This document shows positions 22,561 through 33,327 of a stretch of 64,000 nucleotides of DNA, piece by piece (within the stretch, counting starts at the first letter, position 1; each line of letters opens with the position of its first letter). Position numbers and translations under genes: made by a program. The notes under the pieces were generated by a model that was given only the letters and a program-made list of their open reading frames with translations, was not told where the DNA came from and searched no databases. This DNA is from Alligator mississippiensis (Eukaryota; Chordata; Crocodylia; Alligatoridae), in NCBI RefSeq assembly GCF_030867095.1, contig NW_026775392.1, positions 1 to 64,000 on the forward strand, written 5' to 3'.

Positions 22561-23930
22561 GGGGTTTTGAAAGGGCAAAAGATGATTAGAGGACTTGGGA
22601 TTCCCTTTCCTCACCAATCAGGCCCCAGACACTAGCCCCTCGTGTCCCCTGATAGGTCCTTTGGGTCACCTGGAGGGGGATAAAAGGGGCAGCACGGCTG
22701 ACTCAGGGAAGAGACCAGCGAGGGACCACGAGGAAGGAGCTTCAAAGAGCTGGGCCAGCGGGGCAGAAGCAGTTGTCCCAGAAGAGCCTGAAGGAGCAGG
22801 ACCTGCAGGCAGCAGTTGGACTTTCAGCAGCACGGCATGTGGCTGGCAGAAGAGGCTTCCTGCTGGGCTCCAGGATCACCTATGAAAGGCTGTGGCCAGC
22901 AGGAGAGGCTTCCCTGCTCCAGCAAGGATCTAGCAGTGACCTGAGAGGTTCCCAGCTCTGCTTCCAGCTCCTCCAATCAGAGGCCAGGCAGCCCTGGGGC
23001 CAGGGCTCCAGGAAGGACAAGACGCCTAGCAGGCTGGTACAATACTGGCGCTGGTGGCTGTGTGGCAGTGTTTCTGCTTACCACATGGGAGATCTGAAGT
23101 TCAAGTCCCAGCTTGGGTGACTGGGGGTGAGTGAGATACCTAGGAGACCTTCCTCTTGCAGTGGGAAGGGGGACTTTGAGTTTTCTCCCCTTCCAAGCAC
23201 CTAGGCCCTATATTTCTTTGTCCTTTGACATTTGTATTTTGTGCCTTTTTATATTTCCCCAACCAGTATTGTTTGCTCTGCTGTTTGTGTTTTGTAAACC
23301 CAGTCTTGTGTCAATTATTGTAAGTGTCTAACCTTTGTTGAATCCTGCCCCTTGAGGCATTGTGGTGTCCACTATACCCCCTAATTCTGCCTGTTATATT
23401 CCCAGTATTGTTCCCTCATTAAAAGGTATATGGTTAAGTCCCCAGTGGTGGTCTGGCTCTGCTCTATAGGGGGGGGGGGAGAGTCCCTACACCTACTTTA
23501 CAAGGGATTCTTGCTGAAGAAGCATCCTGTCTTTTAATCTGTGTCTGTAACTTCGGTCGGAGGAATGTTTGCCTCTAAAGCCAATGCCGGATCAGTTTAT
23601 GCCTGGGTACTTCTCCAAAGGGCTCTAACTTTTACTGAAGGCAAAATAAAAAACATCCATTCTCACAGTCAGGCCCAAGCAGGTGGTCTCATCTATCTAG
23701 TTATGTTATGGAGCCCTCATTTAAACCAACTCCAAAAAAAAAAAAAAAATTCACTCAAGTTTGAGATTGCACTCTTTCCCCTGTGGCTTCCCCCCATCCT
23801 TATGCATGCTAGAGGGTGCAAGTTCCTTGGTTGTTCCTCTTATGAATCCCTGTTAATAGCTGGGGAGTCATGTGCAGGCTGTTTCCAGGTTTGCAGCAGA
23901 GAATGATGGTCAGAAATATTGACTGACCTT
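22560..23930 (+). mobile_element. Foreign insertion inside the Gmr1-like element, LTR-like with a tRNA-like piece (fossil)
   Basis: This sequence separates two halves of the integrase zinc-binding domain and has no relation to pol. Its left 0.9 kb looks like an LTR: a GGATAAAAGG TATA motif near 22678-22687 and a long pyrimidine/T-rich second half. A tRNA-like stretch with B box GAAGTTCAAGTC lies at about 23050-23115, and an A16 run at about 23736-23751. It may be two successive insertions. Ends and target duplication were not resolved. Confidence 0.45.
23050..23115 (+). repeat. tRNA-like SINE head
   Basis: A B-box-like word AAGTTCAAGTCC follows a plausible A-box region (GTGGCTGTGTGGCAG) at the right spacing. 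The stem pairs are poor. It is probably the head of an old tRNA-derived SINE. Confidence 0.3.
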
Positions 23931-25398
23931 CTCTCCAGCAGATCCTTGTAAAGTAGTCCGTCACGTTCTGGGCAATCCTGGGCCAATAGAAGTTCGGCTG
24001 CAGCCACTGGCGAGTCTGATCCCTGCCCATGTGACCGGCACAAGGTAAATCATGAGCCAAGGAAAGCAACTGTTGCCTGAACTTTCGGGGTACTATGAGC
24101 TGCCAACAGGGCTCCCAGGTCTGGGCCTGGTTCTTCGGTATCCACAACCGATAAAGGAGTCCCTTGTCCCAGACCACCTGTTCCCTCTTTTCTGGAGTGA
24201 ACTCCGTCTCTGACTCCTGAGCCATCTGCCGGAGCTCCTCCAAGCTGAGGTCCACTAGAACCTCCTGCTTGAACTCTGCTTGCCCCGGTAGGCAATCAAC
24301 AGGGAGTTCAGGTGCTCCTGCAAGGAGTGCACCCCCACCCTCAGGGATTGCCTCAGACTCCTCCCTGGGAGCCTCAGTTTCCTCTGCCCCTGACCGACCA
24401 GACTCCTCCTGGGGACTGTCACTTAAGTCGACCTCGAGGTCGCCGGTTTCCCCGATGGCTGGGGGCTGCTTGCAGTCAGAGGGAGTCAGAGTCTCTCCTT
24501 CCTCCCCCTCTGCCTCAGGAGCCAATTGGGTGACCAGGCCTTGGGAAGTTTCCACTCCTCCTGCCTTAGCCTTTCGGCTCTGTTGACGAGTCACCACATT
24601 AACACGGTAGGGCTCTAGCTCTAGGAGGTGGCCCTCCTCCCTGTGCAGGTATTCTAGCTCCATAATATCACGTCCCACCAGGATGGGGACAGGAGCCCCT
24701 TCCAGCACACCCAGTTCTATGCACGTCCCACAGCCTCTCCACTTGATGGGGGGACGTGTTACTGGTACTACAAATGGCGGGGACCCCACCCCTTGAATGG
24801 GAAGGGTCCTCCCGGGATTATATCTGCAGGTGACACAAGGTTAGCATCAATTAATGACACACTGGACCCCGTGTCCAGTTCCCCAACAAGGGTTGTCCCG
24901 TTTACCATTATCTTAGTCTGGTGGAAGGCCGTCACCTCCTCTGGGTTTGTAATCCTGTAGCAACAGGCACACTCCTCAGAGTGGCTTGGGTCTCCCCCCT
25001 CACTGCTTACAGCTGTTGCATGTCTGACAGGCTTGGGTTTGGTGCTTAGCTTTGGGCAGTTGGGCTTGATGTGGCCTGACTCCCCACAGTTATAGCACCC
25101 CCTCTTTTCCAGATTGGGTGGTTTGTCTGAATCTGGGGCCACCTTGCTCTCAGCAGCAGGTGGCCCTCTTTCCCCTTTTGACAGTCAGTAAATTTAGGTA
25201 CAGTTTGCAACCCTGACCAGGACTCAGCATGGCCTTGCCCTACACCTGGGCAACATTCAATGCAGACAAAGGCCCAGGTCAATAGGAAGGTGAGCGAGGA
25301 CTACAGCTCTCCAAACATGGATTCTAGCACGTGGCCACTGGGCTACAGGTGGGGGAGAGTGAGAGCGAGTGAGAAGCAGAGCTCAATGTAGGTGGAGT

Positions 25399-25470
25399 GG
25401 GGATGTAGCTCAGTGGTAGAGCGCATGCTTCGCATGTATGAGGTCCTGGGTTCAATCCCCAGCATCTCCA
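25399..25470 (+). tRNA. tRNA-Ala (anticodon CGC)
   Basis: The 72-nt sequence folds perfectly. Acceptor GGGGATG pairs with CATCTCC, discriminator A at 25470. The D arm is GCTC-AGTGGTA-GAGC. The anticodon arm CATGC-TTCGCAT-GTATG gives CGC. The T arm contains GGGTTCAATCCCC. It is nearly identical to vertebrate tRNA-Ala(CGC). A T6 run (25471-25476) begins at the next base, an ideal RNA polymerase III terminator, so the gene looks functional. Confidence 0.95.
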
Positions 25471-25476
25471 TTTTTT
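25471..25476 (+). terminator. RNA polymerase III terminator of tRNA-Ala
   Basis: Six T residues directly follow the discriminator base. Confidence 0.9.
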
Positions 25477-25627
25477 CCGGTAGACAGGAGGTCCCTCCAT
25501 ACCGGGCGGACAAAAACTGTCTTGCAGACAGATCTGGCCTTTGGAGGGGCTTTATACCACCCATAGGGGTGGAGGAGACCCAACACATCACAATCCCCCA
25601 TTTCCACCTGCACTGAAGCTTTCTTCT

Positions 25628-25713
25628 CTGTAAGTGCATCTACATGAGACATTTACTGTGGAGTTGCCTAGGTAGTTGTGCAGTAAATGTCTCTTGTCTA
25701 CACATGCACCCCT
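25628..25713. mobile_element. Short fold-back MITE-like element
   Basis: GAGACATTTACTG at 25646-25658 and its exact reverse complement CAGTAAATGTCTC at 25681-25693 form a hairpin. The outer flanks (GTGCATCTACAT and GTCTACACATGCAC) continue the inverted match imperfectly. The size and structure fit a miniature DNA transposon or its core. Confidence 0.55.
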
Positions 25714-25771
25714 ATTTGGCTGGACTAAATTAACTAACTCTGCAGCAGAGTAGTACTTATAAATTACAGTA

Positions 25772-25860
25772 CAGTCAGACCCCGAGTTACGCGGGGGACA
25801 CGTTCCTGAAAAACACCGTGTAAGTTGAAACCATGTGTAACCCGGGCGGTACTCCAAAAG
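25772..25860 (+). mobile_element. Pogo/Tigger-like DNA transposon end
   Basis: The sequence starts CAGTCAGACCCCGAGTTACG directly after a TA dinucleotide and continues through CACGTTCC and GTGTAACCCGG. This is the style of pogo-superfamily inverted ends, which insert at TA. The opposite end was not found within the window, so it is a fragment or a much-diverged copy. Confidence 0.5.
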
Positions 25861-26148
25861 GTACCCCCTCTCCAATTGAAGGGATCAGAGCAGGTGCACA
25901 AGCGCTGTGGGAGGTGTAGGGATTCTCCTCCCCCTATAGAGCAGAGCCAGACCACCACTGGGGACCTGAAGAAGCTGCTGCTGCCATTGGTGGTGGTGGC
26001 AGGAGATGGGGGTGGGTAGTGAGCGGCTGGACGTGGAGCCTCCGCTTTGCCCAGCTCTGTGCTACCGCTGCTCTGCCCAGCTCCGCAGGGCCCTGCAAAG
26101 CACAGGGCCCAGGGGGGTTGCCCTGATTTCCCCCCTGCTCTCCCCCGC

Positions 26149-26164
26149 GCCCCCCCCCCCCCCC
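26149..26164 (+). repeat. Poly-C run
   Basis: A run of about 16 C, with one more C tract just upstream, in GC-rich DNA. Confidence 0.8.
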
Positions 26165-28900
26165 AACCGGGACAGCCCTGCTCACCGATCCTCGTTTTTG
26201 GTATCCTAGGCCAGGAGCTTCACACTACACTTCTGCCAGATGGGGATTTCACATGGGAAGATGGTTGTTGCATCAAGAAGCAGGAGCTGCAGGGAACTAC
26301 AAGGCTGGTGCTTGGTGGCAAATCATGGTGACAGCCCAGGACAAGGACATTTCCTTGGGAGCCCAGGTCTTTTCTGATTCAAACTCCCTGGGTTTGAAAA
26401 AGGGAAGTGTCCTTAACTTCCCACCAAGCATCCAGCAGTGCTAGCACATTTTGGATCTTTTCTTCATCCCTTCTTCACATCCTTTGAAATACTCCAGTTG
26501 GCATTTGTAGGCATGGGAATCTGCACTCAGGGGGTTTCTGAATTCAAAGGAAAGAGCCTAACTTGGTAATGGCAGCCTCCCAAGAGTGTCTAACTGTTTC
26601 CTCTGAGCCTGTTGGTAGGCCCACCCAGAATAGGCACCCAGTGAAAAGGATGGAGATGCAGCATGGCAGAAGAGTAATGCTGTTCCTCCAACTCTACAAG
26701 AGCTCGCAGTTGACAGTAGCATGGCCTGGCCCGTTGGACAGGTGCCTTGGATAGCCCACAAGGGACGGTGGCCTCAGGAAGGGGAAAAAGGAATTGTCAA
26801 TCACTGCCCTGAAACCTTGGTTACAATTATACCTTTACCAGTGTGTTTTCAGTGCCAGGCCCCAGGGGACAGAATGAGCCGGACATCCTGCTTCATGGTT
26901 CAAGGGTTTCCCCGTTCTGCAGGCATCTCCACCAAGTGCTACAGAAAACCATTCCAAGGGACAGGCGACCACTGCCCAGAGCAGCTCCATGCAGCTGAAG
27001 GGATGGTGACAAACAGCCAGTGTCCATCTGAGAGACCAGGAGGAGTCCCTGAGTTCTGGGGACTTCTTCAGAAAGACGGCCATGGGCTGTCCCTCAAGCC
27101 ACAGTAAAACAGTGCGCCATGCTGTGTGGTGCTCTGTGTCCTGTGTTGGGGAGCCTTGGGGACTTTCTGTACAGTTTCTGATGCCTGCCACCATGTATTT
27201 TCCCCCAGAGCCCCATAGCTCATTGGCTGTCAAGGGACACAGCTCCTTAGCTTGTGGGTGTGGGGACTGTTCCCTTACCCTGCTCCCACTTTGGGGATTC
27301 CAGCTTCCTTGATCCCACCCACCTCTCTGCCCACATTGCTGCTCTGCAGCCACTGCTTGTGCCCTCCATCCATCCTTCTCTCTTCTCCAACTCCAGGCAT
27401 GCTGCTCTGGCCTTGCGGAGCTCTTCACGCGTCCTCTTTCCCTACTTCCTATTCCCAGTCCCAGTCAGTGTACGGGCTCCCGCTGACCTCATGCATGACT
27501 TACTTGGGGTCGGCTGTGCTCCCCTGTCACAGTCCACCCAGCTCATGCCCTGGAGCCCCATTCTGTGGGTGGTGCCATTGCAGGTGGCAAGGAGTGAAGC
27601 CCTTTGAGGACTGTGTTTCGCACAGCCATGGGGCAGAGGGTACCCTCTGCTAGGTGGTATTGGCTAAATGTGAACTGAGGTCCTTTTCAAACCTGAAATG
27701 CTATGTTTCTTTCAGGCTATGATTCTACAGAGGAAGGCAACCTCTCCACCCAGGCCATACCACTGAGCAAAAAGGAAGGCCCTCTTTCTGGAGCATGAAC
27801 TACCAGCTTTTTCAGCAGGTGCATTGGCACTGTGGCAGAATGCCACCTCTGTCTCTCCCCAAAAACTCTGCTATGTGACAATTTGGTTAACATGGCCCTG
27901 GAGAGGGAAGACATCCCATCTCTTTAGTTAACCCTGAGTTGTAACCTGAGCTGGATACATTGCTGAGGGAGTGGGGAAACCTGCTCCCTCTGCCTACATG
28001 GCTGGCATCACATTCAGGGCTTAGCCTCCCTATTGTTCCAAGCAATGCCAGTCTACCTGGCCACCAGTGATGCATTTCAAATTCGTTGGCTGGCAGCCAA
28101 CAGGTGCTGGCCTCCATTGGACCGTGTAAATAAGGTCATAAGGTTTACATAAGTTAAGGACAGACCAGGAGAAGGGGCAGTAGTCATTATGAAAGAACTC
28201 AGAGAGAAAAGCTGGACCATCTGAAATTTGCTCTCTCTCTTGAAACTCACGATCAATGAACTGCCTGCCTCCAGAGGGAATCCCCACCTGCCTCTGGATG
28301 ATACTCGTGAGTAAGCTACCTGAGATCTAACTAGATATATACCTTGCAGTAACTCAGATGCGTGATCAAAGGCTACAAAGCCACCCCGTTTGCTCTATGG
28401 GATTTCTTTGATATGACTCTAACCTGTATCCTATTCCAAACCTACTCCTTGTCACCAATCAAGTTCTCCTGTATACCTAGCACGGGAGACTTAATGGGAC
28501 AGTAGCTAGATTTCTGCTGCAGATGAAGGGAAGCACCCCAAGTTCTTGAAGTGGGTCGAGTACCCTCAAGGGCTACTAGGCCTGTGTTTCCCAGGGGGCA
28601 CAGAGCCAGGATCAGTCCAGACCCTGGGTGGTGGCGGCGTTACCCCCAGGGTAGCGGCTGTGCTCCAGGAAAGGGGTCGGCCAGACTTGAGGCGCTCCCA
28701 GGGAGGCACTCGGAGCCTGGAAGGTGATCGGGTGCAATGAGGTGGGTGGCTCAGCACAGGAGCTCCCCCTACTTGCCTGCCACAGGCACATCCATCAAAA
28801 TCCCCAGCCTTGGCTCCAGTCAATACGTAATACTTCTGAGGAAGGCTTAAAAATGTCATGAGACATGTAGTTGAGAGTGGGGCAGGAGGCAATGAGCAGA
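26165..28900. other. Unassigned intergenic sequence
   Basis: No supported gene or named repeat. The longest frames, 100-200 codons near 26.7-27.6 kb, overlap one another on both strands and have no domain, signal or splice context that I recognise. Confidence 0.4.
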
Positions 28901-28904
28901 AGCC

Positions 28905-29400
28905 TGGGAAATACCCATGGTACAACATAGGCATAGCTTTTCCTCGATCCTCTGTGAGGAGTTGCTGCACAACCTCTTGAACAACTCCACTGATGCAGAG
29001 TCCACAACTTCCCTAGGCAGGCTCTTCCCCTGTGGAGAAACTTTCCCTGATATTCAACCTAATCCTCTTTTGCTACAGCTTCAGAGCATTGGCCTGCATC
29101 CTCCTCTCTGCAGCAAGAGAAAAACAGTGCTTTCCTTCTTCTGTATGGCAGCCCTGCTAGTACTGCAAGACTGCCATGATATGCCCTTGCTTCTACAGCC
29201 TCTTATTGTATGATTTGCTGTTGAGGTCTTGGACCATCGTAGCTGCCCACCTCTGGACCCTCTCTAACTTCTCCCTGTCTGTTTTAAAAGACAGAAGCCA
29301 GAACTGTTCACAGTCCTCTGGACAAGACCAAACCAAGTTTGAGCCAACATGCACTAAACACTCCCTAATCATGCCCACCTCTTTTTGGTGAGGCATTTGA
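28905..29400 (-). mobile_element. CR1/L3-type LINE 3' fragment
   Basis: Minus-strand translation gives LERVQRWAATMVQDLNSKSYNKRL, the LExVQRRATKxVxGL signature of the C-terminal part of CR1-clade ORF2. The lower-coordinate part matches the CR1 region after reverse transcriptase. Catalytic motifs are absent. Confidence 0.7.
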
Positions 29401-29648
29401 ACTTGCTTGCATGCTTATCCCTGCAGACTCACAGGCACTCTAGAGATCTACCAAGACATCCCAGTTATTCATCCCTTGTTAGCATGCTCAGCCTTCTTAT
29501 ACTTGTATTTATGATGTCCTTTTTTTTTAAAGTTGAAGTTCCTTGAACTCAGTTCTTAAAAATAAGTACAGACCAGTTTGCCCAACTCTGACAAGGCCAA
29601 TGAGGACATACTTTTCTTTTCTGCGTCTGGGTTAAGGATTAGATCACT

Positions 29649-29722
29649 GCACCTCAGGTGGGGCATGATGCCACAACCCCTGGCTTTAAATGCAAGTATC
29701 TTATCCATTAGGCGACTGGGGC
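29649..29722 (-). pseudogene. tRNA-Arg(CCU)-like pseudogene
   Basis: On the minus strand it reads GCCCCAGTCGCCTAATGG then ATAAG, close to vertebrate tRNA-Arg(CCU), and ends CCACCTGAGGTG like the T arm and acceptor. The anticodon loop has changed (TTTAA replaces the expected TCCTAA) and the B box is destroyed. It is not a functional gene. Confidence 0.65.
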
Positions 29723-29957
29723 TGAGGCTCTGGCTGCCCCTACTACATAAAAATTAGTTTCCTGGGTCAAATCACAGATCCCTCTTGTTCAGCATCCTGT
29801 GTCAAGCAGTGCTTGACTGTGGATGCTGAAAGGCAGTGCAACCAGGATCAGACCAAGGTATTTTGCAATTTTCCTCTCCGTCTTGCAGCCTCCAGGGTTT
29901 GCAGTCTAGGAAGCTCTGATTCAGAGGCTGCATGCTTTAGAAGCAGTTGCTGGGTTG

Positions 29958-30110
29958 CCACCATGCTCTCGAGGAGGGGAACATGTCTCTCTTGAACTAC
30001 AGAAGCCAGGTTCTGTGGTTGCTGGACATCAGCATGTGTGTCAGCCGTGTTGCGCTGATCATCCTCTATGCCATCCTTGGGGAAGCCAGGCACCTAATCA
30101 GGGACAAGGT
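29958..30110 (+). other. Possible exon or repeat-derived frame with one hydrophobic segment
   Basis: An open frame with SLLNYRSQVLWLLDI, then SRVALIILYAILGEARHLIRDK, runs into a good donor AAG|GTAAGC at about 30109-30115. One membrane-like helix is visible. I cannot name a family and find no partner exons. Neighbouring sequence has the look of an old dispersed repeat, so this may be a coincidence. Confidence 0.2.
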
Positions 30111-30421
30111 AAGCAGAGGGTTGGGCTCAGGGAGTGGGTGGGGGGGGCATAGGGCCCCTCACCTCTAGGCTACTTCATCAGACTGCCACTTGGTGGCCTG
30201 GGGAAACAAGTGTGAAAGCAAATGCGAACCTTGGAAAGTGCCTTTCAGAAAGGAGTTTGTTCAGCTGTATGCTCAGGATGGCACCAGTCTGTCCCCTGCA
30301 CAAATACAGCCCCTTCAGCTGCAAATCTCTAGGCAGGACCTATGACAACACATAAAACTCCATCAGGAGAAGCTGCCATGGCCTAGGTAAAGGGGGAGGG
30401 TGGCGTGGCGAGCGCTGACCG

Positions 30422-30570
30422 GGGTCGTGGACCACCCGCAGATGCTGCCAGCAACATTGGCAGCCTCCAGCAGGGATCGCGGACTGCCCGCAGATGCCGC
30501 CAGCGGCGTTGGCAGCAGGGTGGGGAGCGGCAACTAGCCTGCAAGCACCACCGACAGTGTTGGCGGCACC
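30422..30570 (+). repeat. Degenerate minisatellite, about 52-bp period, three units
   Basis: Three GC-rich units share the words CCGCAGATGC(T/C)GCCAGC and GTTGGC(A/G)GC, starting near 30423, 30475 and 30527. The third is most diverged. The tandem structure accounts for the long open frames here on both strands. Confidence 0.55.
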
Positions 30571-32409
30571 TTTCTGTAGGGGGTGCACCGCCACACTCAG
30601 GGTTTGTATGTACAGCCACATGCACCCACTACGCGTCACCCTTGACTCAGGCAATACCTTGTCAAGCTGGAGGACTTCTGGAAACATGCCACAGATGTCA
30701 TCAGTTGTGCTGAGACATGCATCCCTGCCTGTGCTACAGCTCTGCCATGGGCATGATCCACTGACACAGGCTCTTGTCTCCCTATGACTGGAGCTCCCCC
30801 TGCCCCCCTACTCTCAGGTCTCCTGCCCTGAGGGGAGCACTCCCTGGGGTCCCTGGAAAGCTCTTCCTCAGGCAGGAACAGAGCCTGAGACGGGGGTGGG
30901 TCCATGGTGCAGAGCAGTGGTGTGTAGGGGCTGGTGAATGCAAGTAGACATAGTTTTGTATATGAGGTCATGGCTTTTTGCCCCCCACCCCCAACCCTCT
31001 GTCTGTCCAGCTATGTCCGTGCTCCACCACCCCCTGCTCTAATGACTAGGCCCTCCTCACCTCCCAGACCTTGGCAGAGAGCCCAGGAGTCCAAGCACCC
31101 AAGCCCTGCCTTCTCTAACCTCGTCCTTCTCCCCAAGACCATTTTGACCTAGCTCACTTGGCACTCACTGGTCTCAGTACAAGTTGATGCACACTGAGTC
31201 CACCCGCCCAGGCTGGCCCTGGCAGCCCAAACCCCAAACCCCAGGTCCTGGGCTCCTGCCCTTCCTCACAGCTGCGAGGGTCCTGCCCACTGGTGTCAAG
31301 TGGCAGCACTGCAGGGTGTGCAAGACAGCAGACAGTCCCCAAGGGTGGCCCTTCCCTCCACTCATGCCGTGGAGACCGCCAGGAAGAAGCCGAAAGGATT
31401 TGGCCATGGCCTGCTGCAGAGTTGAATGAACTCCGTGTGCAGATGAGATGGGATTGTGGTCTGGGGGCAAGGGTGGTGACATTTGATTTAGGAGGCAGCA
31501 TCAAAATGCTTCACAGAGAAAATCCCATGGGACAGGGAAGGGAGGCCAGAACCGGAGAGCGACCTCTGACCCACACAACAACTGACCCCAGAGCAGAAGG
31601 ATCCGACTGCCTGAAAAATACCAACAGTGCGGGGCCAGGAGTGAGGAAGTGACCCTGCAGAGCAGAGGGGCAGCCCCACACCAGATTGGGGTGCCAGGGC
31701 TGACACAGGGAGCAGTGACGTGGACACGCAGTGCATCCCATCTTCATCATTCAGTGCTGAGGAAGAGCTCTGCATCTGTGATAGAAACACGTGTGCACAT
31801 TAGGGTGAGCATTGTACTGGGGTGTAGCTGGGAGTCCTGTGGATTTGCTTGACAATACATTTTATCAGTCAAACCCCAAACTTAAGAAATGCAGCTGACA
31901 AGCTTTTGGGCACAAGATGCCCTTACTGAATCTGCATCTTACTTCTCCACCACCTCTGCCCAGATTTCAAGTCCCTCCAAGAAAAGATATTCTCAAAATT
32001 GTTTTTGCTCCTAGTGTTATTGTTCATATTTAACAACGCAAACTGAATGTCATTGGAAATATACAATTTAGTGATTACTTATTGATAACACTTAAGCAGT
32101 CATTGCTAACATGTTGATTAATTGTTGGTGGTATAAAGACTGGGTAATGCAACAAGTTCCATGGCCTTGTAACATCTCTCCCTACTCTTTATAGTTTCTC
32201 GCTGTTTTGTCCTCACTGTTTTGTTGGTTCAACCTGGGCCTTGAATGGGGACTATTTCCCCACGTGGAGGGAGCCTGGAGCACGAGGGTGAGAATCACGT
32301 CCTCTGGGGCAGGGATCTGCGCTGCTGGCCTCACCGCCCTTTGTTGGGAGCTGGCTGATGTCACAATGCTGCCCGGCTGCCCTGGTGCCCACTGCGACCT
32401 GGAGTGCCC
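30571..32409. other. Unassigned intergenic sequence
   Basis: No gene or named repeat is supported. Confidence 0.4.
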
Positions 32410-32876
32410 AGGCGAGGGCAGCAGCCCTGGTGAGCTCCTGGCAGTCTCCTTTCTTTAGTCTGCTTGTTTTCAGGACTGATGGATCCGTCTGGGCACACGG
32501 TGCCCCCAACCGAGTGTGAATCTGTGGGGCAGCCTCTGGGTCCATTTCCAGCCCACAGACTGTTTCCTCTCGTCTGTGACCATGATCCATCCATGCCCGC
32601 ACGGCCCAAGGACTGGAAAGAGCTGGCCCCTAGGGCAGCCCTGGCTGAGGTGAGGACTAGAGCCCAGTGGCCCTGGTGTGAGGAAGGAGAAGGGCAATGC
32701 CAAGGAGGGTGGAAGAAATGGCTGTGATGAGAGAGCCGAGTGGCTGTGGAGAAAGGGGCAGGAGCTTTTGCCCCCTAGGGGACCCCAACTCTGATCTGCC
32801 TCAGGGGAGGGCATTGCCTGGCTCTGGGGCAAGGCATGGGGCGAGGGGCCTCCCCCTCCTGGGCTCAACTCACCCA
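32410..32876 (+). repeat. Inverted dispersed repeat, arm A
   Basis: About 460 bases are shared in reverse orientation with 43372-43825. The longest shared plus-strand frame here (32464-32727) has a counterpart of the same length on the minus strand at 43511-43774, sharing for example VRTRAQWPWCEEGEG. Conserved frame length with scattered changes reflects the common origin of the two DNA copies, not a known protein. Element class unknown. Confidence 0.65.
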
Positions 32877-33327
32877 TTCTCTACATACAACATCCTCTCC
32901 TCTCTTGTCTGCAGAGACTTCAGGATTTGTTGTGCTCTTGGGCTAGACTGTGCAGAAACAGTCATTTTTTTCCACTCCTGGGACCCAACTGCTGGGAATC
33001 CACTGATTTTCCTTAGGAAAGTTGCAGACAGAGAAGGTACTGGGTGGAGTAGGGGTGGGACATTGCATTTACTTACTCATCAAATTATAGGCCTGGAAGG
33101 ACCCTCAGTATGTCCTTTATTTAGAGCCCAGCCAGGTGTGGGGTGTGCTGGATTGAGGCTGTGTGCACGGGTCCCTGTTGTGACCTAGCCAAGTGACTAT
33201 CTAAACTGCTCTTCATTTGCACACTTGCTAACTGCGCACTCAAATCCTTCCGCCATGTTCCTGTTCCCTGACCATTTCTATCAGCCTGCTCCTCTTCGCT
33301 TAAGTCTCCCACTCTTCCCCCACCCCA

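Larger units (their letters stand above)
19894..25285 (-). mobile_element. Ty3/gypsy LTR retrotransposon, Gmr1-like, broken (fossil)
   Basis: Reading the minus strand from high to low coordinates the parts are: a CCHC zinc knuckle (CYNCGESGHIKPNC) near 25090; an aspartic protease (LDTGSSVSLID) near 24870; the N-terminal zinc-binding part of integrase near 23980-24060; then, after an insertion of about 1.4 kb, the integrase core and GPY/F-type module; and last reverse transcriptase with RNase H. Integrase before reverse transcriptase is the order of the Gmr1 group, not of ordinary Ty3/gypsy. Most of gag and the 5' LTR are absent. The copy is broken, with several coding interruptions besides the insertion, and looks old. 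Confidence 0.85.

Noticed and set aside
26721-27653. Frames of 117-197 codons on both strands
   Set aside because: No motif, no splice pattern, mutual overlap; not supportable as genes.
32464-32727. Plus-strand frame whose counterpart recurs at 43.5-43.8 kb
   Set aside because: The shared frame follows from the shared DNA of an inverted repeat; no known protein family, and changes do not favour coding sites by eye.
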